A DNA stretch of 64,000 nucleotides from NCBI RefSeq assembly GCF_004792295.1, contig NZ_SRRY01000002.1:744001-808000 (forward strand), in the 5' to 3' direction. Source of the stretch: Pseudoalteromonas sp. MEBiC 03607 (lineage in GTDB: Bacteria > Pseudomonadota > Gammaproteobacteria > Enterobacterales > Alteromonadaceae). How positions within the stretch are numbered: the first letter of the stretch is position 1; every line of letters starts with the position of its first letter. The translations under genes were made by a program, and so were the position numbers. Below the pieces are notes generated by a model, which saw only the letters and a list, made by a program, of their open reading frames with translations, searched no databases and had not been told where the DNA came from. This document shows, one piece after another, positions 52,038-62,622 of this stretch.

Positions 52038-52390
52038 GTACTTTCCTTAGATACGGTTAATGTTTTTACCAAATATTGAGATTATCACTACAGGATAAGT
52101 GCTGCCATCATTTTGCAATATAAAAAATACAGTTAATAGATCCCATTTTTTAAAAAGAAGTATGTAAAGCTTTGGTAAATGAACGTTTTTTCATTACAGC
52201 AAAATGCCGGTGTTGGCCTGGAGTCACAAACGGGTAAAAGCAAAACATGGCACTATGAAAAACTCTGTCATCTGGGCCTATAACTAGATAAAAATTAGCG
52301 AGTAACACCACCTTATTGCATTAATGAGGTGGTGTTTATGGTTTATGCTATTCATTACACATCTCTAGCTAAGCTCTTTTTGCTAATAGG
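52038..52390. other. Intergenic region (353 bp) with one hairpin
   Basis: The gap holds the stomatin promoter and the end region of the downstream diguanylate cyclase gene. A hairpin with a perfect 10-bp stem lies at 52304-52336 (AACACCACCT / AGGTGGTGTT, 13-nt loop). It may terminate the diguanylate cyclase transcript, but no T-tract follows on the minus strand. No small ORF with a ribosome site was seen. Confidence 0.4.
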
Positions 52391-53308
52391 CTAGCAATCA
52401 ATCCGTTTGTTAAGAGAGTGTTTTATTAGATACATGCTTTGATCAGCTTGAGCAACGACTTCTTCAGCACTTTTGGTATTACCATAAAACATGGTAACCC
52501 CAACACTAGCCGAACCATAATACGTAACATGAGGGTGTCTAAATTCGACCTCTATTGCTGATTGGATCTTATGGGCAACTCTACGCGCATTATCTTTTGC
52601 ATGTTGCTCTTCACGTCCAAGTCCTTCTAAAAGAATAACAAATTCATCTCCTCCTAGACGCGCTATACAGTCGTTATCACGCATAGTGGTTTTCATTCGC
52701 TTTGAAATTTCTATTAAGTAGTCGTCGCCAACATTATGGCCATACATATCATTTAGCTTTTTAAACTTATTGAGGTCGATAAAGATAACAGCGCCGTAAG
52801 TTTGCTTGCTTTTACTCAATTGTAGCGCGAGAGCAAGGCGAAGGAAGAAATAACGTCGGTTTAATAAATCGGTTAATGGGTCTGTGGAGGCATCGTATAG
52901 GAGTTGTTGTTCAAGTTCTTTTCGTTCGGTTATATCGGTTGAAATTCCCAGTATGCCAATGACTTTATTAGGATCCGAATCGGAAAAGATGGGGGATTTT
53001 ACCTCCCAGAAAATACTTTTCTCTCCTTTTGATAAAGTAAGTTCAATTTCTTCACGAGTGCGCTCTCCACTAAGAACACGCGCATCGATGTTTAATAGTT
53101 TTTCTGCAGTACTTTGCGGAAATAGATCCATATCGGTTTTAAAAAGCAGCTCTGATTCATTACATGCTAATAGGTTTAACGTTAATTTGTTTGCATAAAC
53201 ATATCGTGAGTAATCATCTTTGATGTACACATACGCAGGTAAGTTGTCGAGCGCTAGCTTTAACTCGGCGGTATGAATTGGTAATTGAGTATCGTTATAT
53301 TTGGCCAC
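52391..53308 (-). CDS. PAS-GGDEF diguanylate cyclase
   Basis: A 305-residue cytosolic enzyme with an N-terminal PAS domain (about residues 12-125, ending GISTDITERKELEQQL) and a GGDEF domain (about 140-300). The catalytic motif is intact in RLGGDEF, and the inhibitory I-site RxxD (RDND) lies five residues before it, so it should make c-di-GMP with product feedback. The start is a GTG at 53308 with a GGGA site upstream. The gene is alone on its strand, 150 bp from the BASS transporter gene. Confidence 0.93.
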   Translation of the reverse strand: MAKYNDTQLPIHTAELKLALDNLPAYVYIKDDYSRYVYANKLTLNLLACNESELLFKTDMDLFPQSTAEKLLNIDARVLSGERTREEIELTLSKGEKSIFWEVKSPIFSDSDPNKVIGILGISTDITERKELEQQLLYDASTDPLTDLLNRRYFFLRLALALQLSKSKQTYGAVIFIDLNKFKKLNDMYGHNVGDDYLIEISKRMKTTMRDNDCIARLGGDEFVILLEGLGREEQHAKDNARRVAHKIQSAIEVEFRHPHVTYYGSASVGVTMFYGNTKSAEEVVAQADQSMYLIKHSLNKRIDC

Positions 53309-53458
53309 ACTATGTCCCTATAAAAACAGCCATACAGAGATATTGACCCAAAAAAAGCCGATGTACAAGAACGATTACAAATGTAAAAAGCGCCAAGTAA
53401 GTCCTTGGCATGCTTTAGTTTTAAGGTTGTTTTTTTTGGTCAGAAATAGGTGTGATTG

Positions 53459-54352
53459 TTATGGCTTGTCTTTAATAAGTTGTAGCGCTTGTCTGTTATT
53501 TTGTAACTTGAATAGAGCACAAAAAGCATACCCCGTTACGAACATAAATAAGCTGTAAGTTGCCCCTGGAATAGCAATTGTAGGGTTATTCATTAAAGTG
53601 CTGGCAATTAAAATCGCCAGTGTGCCATTTTGCAAGCCAACCTCTACGGCAATACTCATTTGTTGTTTGTTTGATAACCCCGACATTTTAGCAATTAAGA
53701 GTCCAAGTAATAAGGTACTCACGTTTAGTGTGAATGTTGCGATACCGCTACTGGCGAAGAAGCCAATCATTTGCTCTGAATTTTTATGAATTATTGCAAT
53801 GACAATAACGATTAAAAAAATACTAGAAAAACTGCGAGTAAGAGGCTCAAGTTTTTTACTTATGTGTGAGCGATAATGATTAAACAGCATTCCCAAACTC
53901 ACTGGTAGTAGGGTGATGACTAACATTTGCACAATTGTTTTTACGATAGGTAACTGGAATTCGTGTCCTGGAACGCTAAACATTTCCATTGCAAAATGCA
54001 TAATTATTGGCAGCGTAAATGGCGATATAAAGGTTGCTATTGTTGTTAAACTAATTGAAAGGGCAACATCACCCTTAAATAAGTATGTGTATAAATTAGA
54101 GGTCACTCCTCCTGGACAACAGGCTACTAAAATCAAGCCTATCGCCAGCTCTGCTGGTAAGTTAAAACTTACAGCTAGTAGAAACGCCACACAAGGCAGT
54201 AATAACAGTTGGCAGCTTAGACCGATACTGAGCGCTTTGGGGCTGATAAACAAAGCCCCAAAGTCTTTCTTTTTAAGCCCTAAGCCCATGCCAAACATGA
54301 TGATAAATAGTGCTAAAGGCAGCACTACTTTAGTCATGATATCTACTTGCAT
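53459..54352 (-). CDS. Bile acid:sodium symporter (BASS)-family transporter
   Basis: A 297-residue inner membrane protein with nine or ten hydrophobic segments. The family signature is visible: the GLGLKKKDF start, ACCPGGVTSNLYTYLFKGDVALSISLT (about 80-110), NLLLGL-like helices, and EVGLQNGTLAILIASTLMNNP in the last crossover. It is a Na+-coupled transporter of organic anions such as keto acids. It is the third gene of an operon with class II aldolase and Mpo1-like genes (9-bp gaps), so its cargo may be the aldolase substrate. Confidence 0.9.
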   Translation of the reverse strand: MQVDIMTKVVLPLALFIIMFGMGLGLKKKDFGALFISPKALSIGLSCQLLLLPCVAFLLAVSFNLPAELAIGLILVACCPGGVTSNLYTYLFKGDVALSISLTTIATFISPFTLPIIMHFAMEMFSVPGHEFQLPIVKTIVQMLVITLLPVSLGMLFNHYRSHISKKLEPLTRSFSSIFLIVIVIAIIHKNSEQMIGFFASSGIATFTLNVSTLLLGLLIAKMSGLSNKQQMSIAVEVGLQNGTLAILIASTLMNNPTIAIPGATYSLFMFVTGYAFCALFKLQNNRQALQLIKDKP

Positions 54353-54361
54353 AGGAAATCC

Positions 54362-55111
54362 TTATTGATCATATCCGGGGCTCTTATTGTCCAATAAACG
54401 CAGTAACGCAGGCCATGCGATTGCACCACCTAGCCCTTTAGTTGCTATTTCTGTTTGTCCTTTAATCCCATCAATGATAGCGCTTGGCACTTGCACGAGT
54501 TGCTCGGTGTTTTGTGACGTACGGGTTTGCACAGCACACGCTGCTTCAAATACGTACATAAATAAAAATGCATCAGCAACAGTTTTACCTACTGTTAATA
54601 GGCCATGATTGCGCAGCATTAAAAAGTTGTTACTACCTAAATCATTAACTAATCGGTCTTGCTCAGCGGGGTTTAGCGCAATGCCTTCATAGTCGTGATA
54701 ACTTAACCCTGAATGCACCACAACAGCCTGTTGTGAAATTGGCAGTAAACCATCTTTATTAGCCGACACAGCTGTGCCATTTAGTGAATGAGTATGAATA
54801 ACGCAATGGGCATCATTGCGCGCCATATGAATGCAACTGTGAATATTAAATCCCGCAGGGTTGACCGGGTATTCACTGTCGTGCAGCTTATTACATTGTT
54901 GGTCTACCTTGATAAGACTAGATGCAGTGATTTCGTGAAACATCATGCCGTAAGGATTGATCAAAAATTCGTTTTCAGTGTCTGGTACACGCATAGAAAT
55001 ATGGGTAAAAATCAAATCATCCCAGCCATACAATGCAACCAATCGATATGCGGCAGCAAGCTCAACACGGGCTTGCCATTCTTGCTCTGATACTGTGTTT
55101 TTTATGGTCAT
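54362..55111 (-). CDS. Class II aldolase/adducin-family protein
   Basis: A 249-residue enzyme of the fuculose-phosphate aldolase/adducin fold. The metal-binding His residues are in CVIHTHSLNG (about residues 107-114) and in LRNHGLLTVG (about 165). It lacks the KDEF-type ending of sugar-phosphate aldolases, so a dehydratase, decarboxylase or aldolase of unknown substrate is equally likely. Its operon order is Mpo1-like, aldolase, BASS transporter, with 9-bp gaps. It reads as a pathway in which the aldolase acts on an imported or fatty-acid-derived compound (inference). Confidence 0.88.
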   Translation of the reverse strand: MTIKNTVSEQEWQARVELAAAYRLVALYGWDDLIFTHISMRVPDTENEFLINPYGMMFHEITASSLIKVDQQCNKLHDSEYPVNPAGFNIHSCIHMARNDAHCVIHTHSLNGTAVSANKDGLLPISQQAVVVHSGLSYHDYEGIALNPAEQDRLVNDLGSNNFLMLRNHGLLTVGKTVADAFLFMYVFEAACAVQTRTSQNTEQLVQVPSAIIDGIKGQTEIATKGLGGAIAWPALLRLLDNKSPGYDQ

Positions 55112-55120
55112 GATAGCTTC

Positions 55121-55441
55121 CTAAAATGGCACTTTACGAATAATAATGTCTTTAAACATCACCCAATCGCCTATGAAGCTATAAAATGGGTGCGTAAAGG
55201 TCGCTGGGCGATTTTTCTCAAAAAAGAAATGCCCCACCCAAGCAAAGCCATAACCCACAAGTGGGCATAAAATTAGCCAGCTATATTGCTGTTGATAAAT
55301 AGCGGCAAACAAAATTGCCAAAACTAACCAACTGCCAAAGAAATGTAAGCGACGACAGACTTTATTTTTGTGTTCTTGTAAGTAGTAGGGGTAAAACTCT
55401 TTAAAGCTCGCGAACTCGCGTTTACTTGCTACAGTGCCCAT
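55121..55441 (-). CDS. Mpo1/DUF962-like protein
   Basis: A 106-residue membrane protein of the DUF962 family, with YLQEHKNKVCRRLHFFGSWLV, GYGFAWVGHFFFEKNRPATFTHPFYSFIGDWVMF and three hydrophobic segments. Yeast Mpo1 is an Fe2+-dependent dioxygenase that shortens 2-hydroxy fatty acids, and the His residues near EH, HFFG and GHFFFEKN probably bind iron here as well. It is the first gene of the operon that includes the aldolase and the BASS transporter, and is divergent from an AraC regulator (97-bp gap). Confidence 0.88.
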   Translation of the reverse strand: MGTVASKREFASFKEFYPYYLQEHKNKVCRRLHFFGSWLVLAILFAAIYQQQYSWLILCPLVGYGFAWVGHFFFEKNRPATFTHPFYSFIGDWVMFKDIIIRKVPF

Positions 55442-55538
55442 ATTGTTGTCTCCTTTGTTAATTACAGGTAAACAATAGGCTTTTATTTATTATTTTACTT
55501 GATAATATGGGTCATTAAATTGTTTTTGTAGGACAAGT

Positions 55539-56504
55539 ATGCGCACCCTATCAAGCTGGTGGCTTAGGGCTATGGCTGAGTCATTTAAGTGGCAAGGTTT
55601 GCCGATTAATGAGTTATTTGCACAAGCTAATATTCCCTTAGCCGATTTGAGCAGTCAAACAGCACGGTATCCACAGGCTAATGTCAGTACACTTTGGAAA
55701 CAAGCACAAGCTTTATTGCCCGATACGCACTTGGGGTTGTATGTAGGCAGTAATATGAATGTACGTGCTATTCCTGTCGTTGGTATGGCCATCATTCAAG
55801 CAACACATTTGCTGAGTGCATTTCGACTGATTTTACGCTATCAAAAACTGATGGGAGATACCCATAATGTGTCGTTAATTGATCATGGTAACGAGTATGA
55901 GTTGCGATTTAACTTTAACGATGGTGAACGCGATATGTCCTTACTTAGCTATGAAGCGCCAATGGCATTTTGTTTAAAAATAGCGCGAACAGTAAAGGGA
56001 AAGGACTGGTGTCCAAGTCGAGTTTATTTACAACGTAAAGAGCCTAATGCCGAAATTAATGAACATTTTAACTGCCCAATTGAATATGGCGCTAAAACCC
56101 ATAGCTTATTTTTTAGTGAATTAGTAGAAAGCCAGTCAGTTGTGTCAGGTCAAATTAAAATCACAACACAAACCAAAGTCACAGATATTTTGCGCATTTT
56201 ACTGGAAGAGCATTTAACCCAAGGACAAGTTAGTTGCAGTGTAATGGCGCACGCACTAAATGTGAGCGAGAAAACGCTGCAAAGGCGCCTTGCAAAAGAA
56301 GGCACGACTTTTAGTCAAGAATTAACCAAACTTCGACAACAAAAAAGTACTTCGCTTATAAGCGAAACAGACTTATCACTAACAGAAATTGCTTTTTTGT
56401 GTGGCTATTCTGAGGTTAGTGCATTTCATCATGCATTTAATCGCTGGTACGGCATGTCACCTAAAGCATATAAACAAAAAATAACAATAATCACCGAACC
56501 TTAG
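55539..56504 (+). CDS. AraC-family regulator, arabinose-binding-type effector domain
   Basis: A 321-residue regulator with an N-terminal PF12625-type domain and a C-terminal helix-turn-helix pair (about 225-315: ALNVSEKTLQRRLAKEGTTF and LTEIAFLCGYSEVSAFHHAFNRWYGMSP). It is similar in design to the AraC gene at 41338, so the two are paralogues. It is divergent from the Mpo1/aldolase/BASS operon and probably regulates it. The promoter gap (55442-55538) is short and holds no strong repeat that I could see. Confidence 0.92.
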   Translation: MRTLSSWWLRAMAESFKWQGLPINELFAQANIPLADLSSQTARYPQANVSTLWKQAQALLPDTHLGLYVGSNMNVRAIPVVGMAIIQATHLLSAFRLILRYQKLMGDTHNVSLIDHGNEYELRFNFNDGERDMSLLSYEAPMAFCLKIARTVKGKDWCPSRVYLQRKEPNAEINEHFNCPIEYGAKTHSLFFSELVESQSVVSGQIKITTQTKVTDILRILLEEHLTQGQVSCSVMAHALNVSEKTLQRRLAKEGTTFSQELTKLRQQKSTSLISETDLSLTEIAFLCGYSEVSAFHHAFNRWYGMSPKAYKQKITIITEP

Positions 56505-56736
56505 AGTCAAAGTATTTACGACAATCAGCGTTAATTTAGTGAGACTTTTAGAGTAGGAGAGAAGCAGCGTGGAATCTGTTAATGGTGTGCTTGAGTTTGA
56601 TAGTCATTTAACTTAAAACAATAATAAAAGCTTAAATTGCAATTGCTTAACATTGACTTGTTATCTAAAATTGCAAATAAGACGCAAGGATGGCCTCTAA
56701 CCTAAAAATCCACCATTAAAGTATGAGGTTTGCCAC

Positions 56737-58671
56737 ATGCGAAATCTATCGCTGCGGACTATTTTTATTAGTTTTGTATTAATTGCACTATTTGTTGTCA
56801 CTGTGGTTAGTGCTTTAATCAACACCAGCCAATTTTCAGGGCTTTATTATCAACAAACTGAACAACAGCTTCTGCCAGATGCTGTGGGTAAAGTTGCTGC
56901 TGAAATTGATGCACAAATGCGATACCCCATCTCTGTTTCAAAATCATTGGCAGGAAACCAAATTCTGCATACGTGGATGACCGAAGGTGAGAAAAACTCG
57001 CCTATCCATCAACGCGTAATGGCTTACTTTGCTGATTTACAAAAAAAGAGTGGGGCATCATCGGTGTTTTGGGTGAGTAAAAACTCGATGAGTTATTACA
57101 CACAAGATGGCTTTTTTAAATCAATCTCACAAAGTGAGCCAAGAGACAGTTGGTTTTTTGATTTCATCCGCTCAGATAAACGCCAAGCGCTCGCATTAGA
57201 TGTCAGTGAACAAGGTGGACACCTGACTCTATATGTAAATACTTTGGTTGAAATAGCAGGGCAACGTCTTGGTGTTGCTGGGCTTGGATATGATATTTCA
57301 GATATTTCTAGTATTGTCACGTCGCGCAAAATAGGCGAGCAAGGTTACTTATTTTTAATTGACGATAGTAAGCGCATTATTGCCCATGCAAATGATGCCT
57401 ACATTGGCAAACCAGTTTCAGAGGTAAGTTCATTGAGCACATTGCAGCAGCTAATGAAAAACCAACATGATGGTTTTATATTATCGCAAGTAGAACTAAG
57501 TGGTGAAGATGTTTACGCTGGGGTTATGCCAATTGAGGGGACAGGTTTGACCTTAGTTGCGATACAGCCAAAGCAAGAGATTTCCAGTGCAATTAATAAG
57601 GTTGTTTGGATATCTATTGTTGTTAGCGTTGTGCTTGCTGTTATCTTTTTGGTACTGACTCTGTATTTTGCGAATTGGTTAAGTAAGAAAATACGCGGTG
57701 TGGGAGACGAACTGCTCGGTATGGCCGGCCACGGTGGTGACTTAACAAAGCGTTTGGACGATAGCGTTGATAACGAATTGGGTCATCTTGCTAAGGGATT
57801 TAACGCAATTATAGGCAAAGTCGCTGAGCTCGTTGATGAAATCAGTGTTACAGAGCAAGCCATGCGTGAAGGCATTGATGAGCTAGCAAGTTTTGCAAAC
57901 AAGACATTTACCGCAACTGATGACCAACGAGCACAGACCGATCAAGTTGCGACAGCTATCACAGAAATGGGACAAACGATCAATGAAGTGTCTGATATCG
58001 CCCATCGTACTGCTAACGACACCGAAGAGGCCGTAAAAGAAACCGTTGCAACGAATCAAAGCATGGCTGCGACCGCTCAAACTATGAATGAACTTAACGA
58101 CATTCTGCTCACGGTTGATAAGAGTATCGGCGAATTTGCCAATCAGGCTGCAGAAATTAACTCAGTTGTTGAAGTGATCAATGCTATTTCGGAACAAACT
58201 AATCTGTTGGCGCTCAATGCTGCTATAGAAGCCGCCAGAGCAGGTGAACAAGGGCGTGGTTTTGCTGTTGTTGCAGATGAAGTGCGTTCACTTGCACAAC
58301 GTACGCAAAAGTCGACATCAGAAATAAGAGAGCAGGTATCACGTTTACAAAGTTCTTCATTGCAATCACAAGAAGCGATAGCTGAAGGTACTCAAAGTAG
58401 TCAAAAGGTGACTGAGCTGACACATATTGCAGTATCTGCGTTGCAATCTATCCAGCAAAAGTTTGAAGTTATTAGTCAAGGTAATCATCAAGTTGCTGCT
58501 GCGACTGAGGAGCAGGGCACAGTCGTTGAACATATCAATCAGTCGGCACATGATATTTCAGACAGTGCAACACAAATTCATGATAACGCAGAGCAACAAC
58601 AACGTGGCACGCAAAGCTTATTATCGCGTGCACAGCACCTTAAAGATTTAGTGAGCCAATTTAAGGTGTGA
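56737..58671 (+). CDS. Methyl-accepting chemotaxis protein with dCache sensor
   Basis: A 644-residue chemoreceptor: transmembrane helix 1 (about 9-29), a periplasmic dCache-type sensor (about 35-280, with [15 protein letters not shown] and [17 protein letters not shown]), helix 2 (about 285-307), HAMP (about 308-362) and a cytoplasmic domain whose tip is [35 protein letters not shown], at about 485-520. It has no CheR-tethering tail. It is a single gene on the plus strand between an AraC regulator and a CDF transporter, with its own promoter and terminator. The dCache domain probably binds an amino acid or similar small molecule (inference). Confidence 0.93.
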   Translation: MRNLSLRTIFISFVLIALFVVTVVSALINTSQFSGLYYQQTEQQLLPDAVGKVAAEIDAQMRYPISVSKSLAGNQILHTWMTEGEKNSPIHQRVMAYFADLQKKSGASSVFWVSKNSMSYYTQDGFFKSISQSEPRDSWFFDFIRSDKRQALALDVSEQGGHLTLYVNTLVEIAGQRLGVAGLGYDISDISSIVTSRKIGEQGYLFLIDDSKRIIAHANDAYIGKPVSEVSSLSTLQQLMKNQHDGFILSQVELSGEDVYAGVMPIEGTGLTLVAIQPKQEISSAINKVVWISIVVSVVLAVIFLVLTLYFANWLSKKIRGVGDELLGMAGHGGDLTKRLDDSVDNELGHLAKGFNAIIGKVAELVDEISVTEQAMREGIDELASFANKTFTATDDQRAQTDQVATAITEMGQTINEVSDIAHRTANDTEEAVKETVATNQSMAATAQTMNELNDILLTVDKSIGEFANQAAEINSVVEVINAISEQTNLLALNAAIEAARAGEQGRGFAVVADEVRSLAQRTQKSTSEIREQVSRLQSSSLQSQEAIAEGTQSSQKVTELTHIAVSALQSIQQKFEVISQGNHQVAAATEEQGTVVEHINQSAHDISDSATQIHDNAEQQQRGTQSLLSRAQHLKDLVSQFKV

Positions 58672-58685
58672 TTTGTCATTGTCAT

Positions 58686-58716
58686 AAGCGTTAACTATTT
58701 CGTTGTTAACGCTTTA
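58686..58716 (+). terminator. Terminator of the dCache chemoreceptor gene
   Basis: AAGCGTTAAC, 9-nt loop, GTTAACGCTT then TACTTTCTT, 15 bp past the stop. Confidence 0.75.
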
Positions 58717-58876
58717 CTTTCTTCTGTAGGTTGAACTCTTTTTAACTTATGAATCGCGCAAATAACTTTCAAAAAGGGCTAAGTACCTAAGTTTTTAGTG
58801 CGTTTAAGTGCTTCTCGTATTACAATTGCTACTTTATATCATTTCTTTATACAGCGAATAGGTTTTTCACTTCTTC

Positions 58877-59770
58877 ATGACAGATATTACTACGCACCAA
58901 GCATCTAGACGCCGCTTGTTAATTGCCTTAGCAATAACATGCTCGTTTATGGTTATTCAAATCATCGGTGCCTACTTTTCAAATTCGCTTGCTGTACTTG
59001 CCGATGCTGGGCATTTATTTGTTCATAACAGCTCTTTATTTATTGCTTTGATCGCTTCAAGCATGGCGATTCATTTTGCAAAAAATTATAACGATGGTTA
59101 CCAGCGTGCTGAACTGACAGGGGGCCTAATCAATGGCATTTTGTATCTGAGCATTAGTGTGATCATCTTATTTGAAGGGGGAGAGCGGTTTTTACACCAT
59201 TCTGATGGACATGATTTACAGATTAATAGCTATTTAATGTCTGTGATTTCAGCGATTGGCTTCTTATTTCATGGTGCTGCTGCGTGGGTTCTGTACAAAG
59301 GGCGTAAAGCCAGTATTAATGTGTATGCGGTATTTCTGCACTCATTTTTTGACTTAATCTCTACAGTTTCTACTTTCTTTGCAGGTATTTTAATTCATTT
59401 AACTGGCTGGCCTGAAATCGATATCATCTCAAGTATGTTGATCGCTTCCTTTGTTTTGTTCACGGGAGTAAAAGTAATTACCCGCTGTATCAAAGGACTT
59501 ATGGAAAACAAAAGTAAACTTCCAGATGTATCAGAGATAGAGCAAAGTATTGCCTCAGTTGAGCATGTACAAAATGTTCATAATGTTACAGTGGTTCGCC
59601 ATGACAAAGACATCGTGGTTGGTGCGCACGTGGTCTTAAAGCGCCATTGTACTGTTGAAAAGCATGATGAGGCGTGTCGCTTAAAAATTGAGACGCTACT
59701 ACGTGTGCGCTTTAATATCGAAAAAAGTGTTTTGCAGGTAGAAAGTCATGAATGTCACCATGTTAATTAA
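58877..59770 (+). CDS. Cation diffusion facilitator (CDF) metal exporter with altered first metal site
   Basis: A 297-residue inner membrane protein of the ZitB/CzcD group with six helices and a C-terminal cytosolic ferredoxin-like domain (about 215-295). In a usual Zn transporter helix 2 reads HxxxD. Here it is DAGHLFVHN, so H46 is followed by H50 where Asp is expected. Helix 5 keeps HxxxD (H155, D159 in FLHSFFD). The C-terminus ends in a His/Cys-rich tail (HECHHVN). It is a proton-driven zinc, cobalt, nickel or other divalent-metal exporter; the helix 2 change could alter selectivity. It is the only metal-efflux gene in view, followed 62 bp later by the histidine kinase gene. Confidence 0.88.
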   Translation: MTDITTHQASRRRLLIALAITCSFMVIQIIGAYFSNSLAVLADAGHLFVHNSSLFIALIASSMAIHFAKNYNDGYQRAELTGGLINGILYLSISVIILFEGGERFLHHSDGHDLQINSYLMSVISAIGFLFHGAAAWVLYKGRKASINVYAVFLHSFFDLISTVSTFFAGILIHLTGWPEIDIISSMLIASFVLFTGVKVITRCIKGLMENKSKLPDVSEIEQSIASVEHVQNVHNVTVVRHDKDIVVGAHVVLKRHCTVEKHDEACRLKIETLLRVRFNIEKSVLQVESHECHHVN

Positions 59771-59832
59771 ATTGGTAAAATGTTAATTTTTCTTTTAAGT
59801 TAAAGGTAGAACATATTAGTGGAATAGCGCCT

Positions 59833-62622
59833 TTGCTTAAAAATAAACCAGTATATTTTAACTTTATGACTGCGGTGCTTTTAGGATGCATCGCAGGTGT
59901 TGTTAATTTACTGCCTATTTGGTTTCTAGATAGCTCTGAATTTTTACTCGGTCAGCTTTTCGTTATCTTAAGCTTATTGCTTTTAGGCTGGCGATTTGCA
60001 GTTATCACCTTTATTTTGAGCACTGGATTTATCTTTTATCGATGGGGTCATGCATGGCCGTCCATTGTTTTTGCACTCGAATTAATTTATCTGCAGATAG
60101 TTTGTTTATCTAAAGCAAAGCCGGTTTTTCTCAGAGGGATGATGTTTTGGTTTGCTTTAGGGTTACCTGCATTGTGGGCCTTTGGGCACTTCTTCTTAGC
60201 TCTTCCTATTCTAACTATCGCAATTGCGTTGGCTAAATATTGCTTAAATGCCGCGATTTATCTTTCGGTTATCGACTTATTAAGTTTCTTTTTCAGCCGT
60301 TACTCTTGGCATAAACATTACTCGTCTCTTTATAAAATTTTAAATTACGTTGTTACCCTACTCGTTGTGTTAGTTGTTATTTTGACCTCAATAGTATTAA
60401 CCAACAATCACTATGCACGGATTGAGTATGAGATAAATGCCCAATTAAAAGAAAAAGCTAAGGAGATCACACGTAATATTGATGCGCATCTTGATCATCA
60501 CAAGAAGGGGGTTGTTCTAACTGCAAAAAGTATTGCTAGTGGTGTTCCTAAGCAAATTGCCCTCGAAAACATGGCGCATTTATACCCTGGTTTTAGGACA
60601 CAAATCATCGTTGATGCGCTTGCTGATGTTACACATTTTTATCCTAAGTCATTAGCTGTCAGCCTACAGCAATCTAATATTCGCGCCAATGTTGCAGATA
60701 GAGACTATTTCATTAACGCCCCTAACAATCACAACGGCTACATATCAACAATCTTTAAAGGCCGGGGATTTGGCTCTTTACCTATAGTGGCTGTATCTGC
60801 GCCAATATACACCGATGGGATGTTTTCTGGTGTTGTAGAAGGTTCACTGATGTTTGATTATTTTGCTGGCTTGCGACCAAGTTTGTTTACGCACGAAGGT
60901 GAGTTATTAATACTTGATGCATCAAACAAGGTTGTTTATAGCACTTTAGATGATTTTACTGAGCTACAGCAACTGACAACTGATGAACTAACAACCTTTT
61001 CCGATGATACACGCTTTAAAATGTTTAATATTGAAAATGAGCAACAATTTTATGCTCGTGAGGCGCGTTCAAGTGAGCATAATTGGTTGGTTGTAACCAT
61101 GCTTAATCGTCGTTATGCAAATGACGTTGCGGTCAGTGCATGGGGGCAATCTATTGTGATGATTATTTTTATTATCTTACTGACCAGTATTTTCATCACT
61201 CAACTTAGCCGCTGGCTTACTACGCCAATATTAAAGTTGGCAGAGCAAATAGATAAGTTTGATCCTGAAAATGCAATTACCAAAGCTCACTTACCCGAAA
61301 CATGGTTAGAAGTAAGTCGATTGCAGGCTCAGTTTTCGAGTTTGGCAAATAAGCTTGCCTTGAGCTTTAGTCGCTTACATCACGCTAATCACGAAAATGA
61401 ACAGCTTAATAATAAATTACAAGACTTTAACGCCAAACTCGAGCAGCAAGTAAATGATAAAACGAATGAGCTTGTTGAAGCGGTAAGGCTTGCCAATCAG
61501 GCTAATAGAACTAAGTCACAGTTTTTAGCAAATATGAGTCATGAAATACGTACCCCACTCAACGGCATTTTAGGGATGACGCAACTGTTGTTAGATAACC
61601 AAACCTTACCTGAGACTGAGCGTGAAGAGTTGGCGATGATACATCAAAGTGCTAATAATTTACTGCTGATTTTAAATGACATTTTAGACTTTTCAAAAAT
61701 TGAAGCTGGGGCGCTTAAATTAGAGTATCGGGCTGTTGAAATCAAAGCTTTGCTTAGTCAACTCGCCAAGGTGTTTAGCAATACAAGTGTTAAGCCGACA
61801 GTAAAGTTCAGCTTGTCTATTGCAGACGACATTCCAAATTATATTAGTTTAGATCCATTAAGGTTTAGCCAAGTCGTTAATAATATTTTGAGTAATGCGG
61901 GTAAGTTTACAGAAACTGGTGAAATTTCATTAAACTGTACTATTGAAGAGCCGTATTTAGTTATTCGAGTGCGTGATACCGGTATTGGTATTTCAGCTGA
62001 GCAGCAAGCTAAACTATTTAATGAATTTACCCAAGCAGATATTTCAACTACCCGTAAATACGGTGGAACGGGTTTAGGCTTAACAATCAGCCAGCGTATT
62101 GTGGAGTTGATGAGCGGTACGTTATCACTGGAAAGTCAACAAGGCCAAGGTAGTGAATTTACAATTAAAGTGCCTATTGTGCAAAGTGACGCAAAAGTAA
62201 TGCAAAGCCAAAATGTACAAAAACCTGATTTAAAAGGGATCCAAGTTTTAATTGTTGAAGATAATCCTATAAATCAAATTGTCCTTAAAAAAATGATGTT
62301 AGATACCTCCTGTTCATTGCATCAAGCTAATGATGGTATTGAAGCGCTTGCGCACTTAGAAAAGTCTGATGTAGATATCATTCTAATGGATTGTCAGATG
62401 CCAAATATGGATGGTTACCAATGTACTCAAAAAATAAAACAAAACCCTGAACGTTATGGTGATGCAGTCATTATTGCTATCACTGCAAATGCGTTTGAAG
62501 AAGATCAAAAGCGTTGCTTGGTCGCGGGAATGGATGACTTTATATCTAAACCAATAAACAAAGATGAGCTTTATCAGTGTTTAAATAAGTGGCTTACAAC
62601 TCGTTTAAACGATCTACAATAG
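59833..62622 (+). CDS. Hybrid sensor histidine kinase/response regulator
   Basis: A 929-residue membrane sensor. The N-terminal part has several membrane helices (MASE-like, about residues 10-200), then a periplasmic Cache-like domain (about 200-400), another helix (about 438-455) and a HAMP/coiled-coil linker. The HisKA box is [15 protein letters not shown] with H570, the ATPase domain follows with [10 protein letters not shown] and [14 protein letters not shown], and a C-terminal receiver has D853 in [12 protein letters not shown]. It has no Hpt domain, so phosphotransfer must go through an outside Hpt or an internal relay. The start is a TTG at 59833; the next ATG at 59869 is the alternative. 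The 3' end overlaps the convergent GGDEF-EAL gene by 29 bp. Confidence 0.9.
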   Translation: MLKNKPVYFNFMTAVLLGCIAGVVNLLPIWFLDSSEFLLGQLFVILSLLLLGWRFAVITFILSTGFIFYRWGHAWPSIVFALELIYLQIVCLSKAKPVFLRGMMFWFALGLPALWAFGHFFLALPILTIAIALAKYCLNAAIYLSVIDLLSFFFSRYSWHKHYSSLYKILNYVVTLLVVLVVILTSIVLTNNHYARIEYEINAQLKEKAKEITRNIDAHLDHHKKGVVLTAKSIASGVPKQIALENMAHLYPGFRTQIIVDALADVTHFYPKSLAVSLQQSNIRANVADRDYFINAPNNHNGYISTIFKGRGFGSLPIVAVSAPIYTDGMFSGVVEGSLMFDYFAGLRPSLFTHEGELLILDASNKVVYSTLDDFTELQQLTTDELTTFSDDTRFKMFNIENEQQFYAREARSSEHNWLVVTMLNRRYANDVAVSAWGQSIVMIIFIILLTSIFITQLSRWLTTPILKLAEQIDKFDPENAITKAHLPETWLEVSRLQAQFSSLANKLALSFSRLHHANHENEQLNNKLQDFNAKLEQQVNDKTNELVEAVRLANQANRTKSQFLANMSHEIRTPLNGILGMTQLLLDNQTLPETEREELAMIHQSANNLLLILNDILDFSKIEAGALKLEYRAVEIKALLSQLAKVFSNTSVKPTVKFSLSIADDIPNYISLDPLRFSQVVNNILSNAGKFTETGEISLNCTIEEPYLVIRVRDTGIGISAEQQAKLFNEFTQADISTTRKYGGTGLGLTISQRIVELMSGTLSLESQQGQGSEFTIKVPIVQSDAKVMQSQNVQKPDLKGIQVLIVEDNPINQIVLKKMMLDTSCSLHQANDGIEALAHLEKSDVDIILMDCQMPNMDGYQCTQKIKQNPERYGDAVIIAITANAFEEDQKRCLVAGMDDFISKPINKDELYQCLNKWLTTRLNDLQ

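Noticed and set aside
56570..56618. Tiny ORF beginning with GTG after a GGAGAG site
   Set aside because: It would encode about 15 residues with no family resemblance; probably chance.
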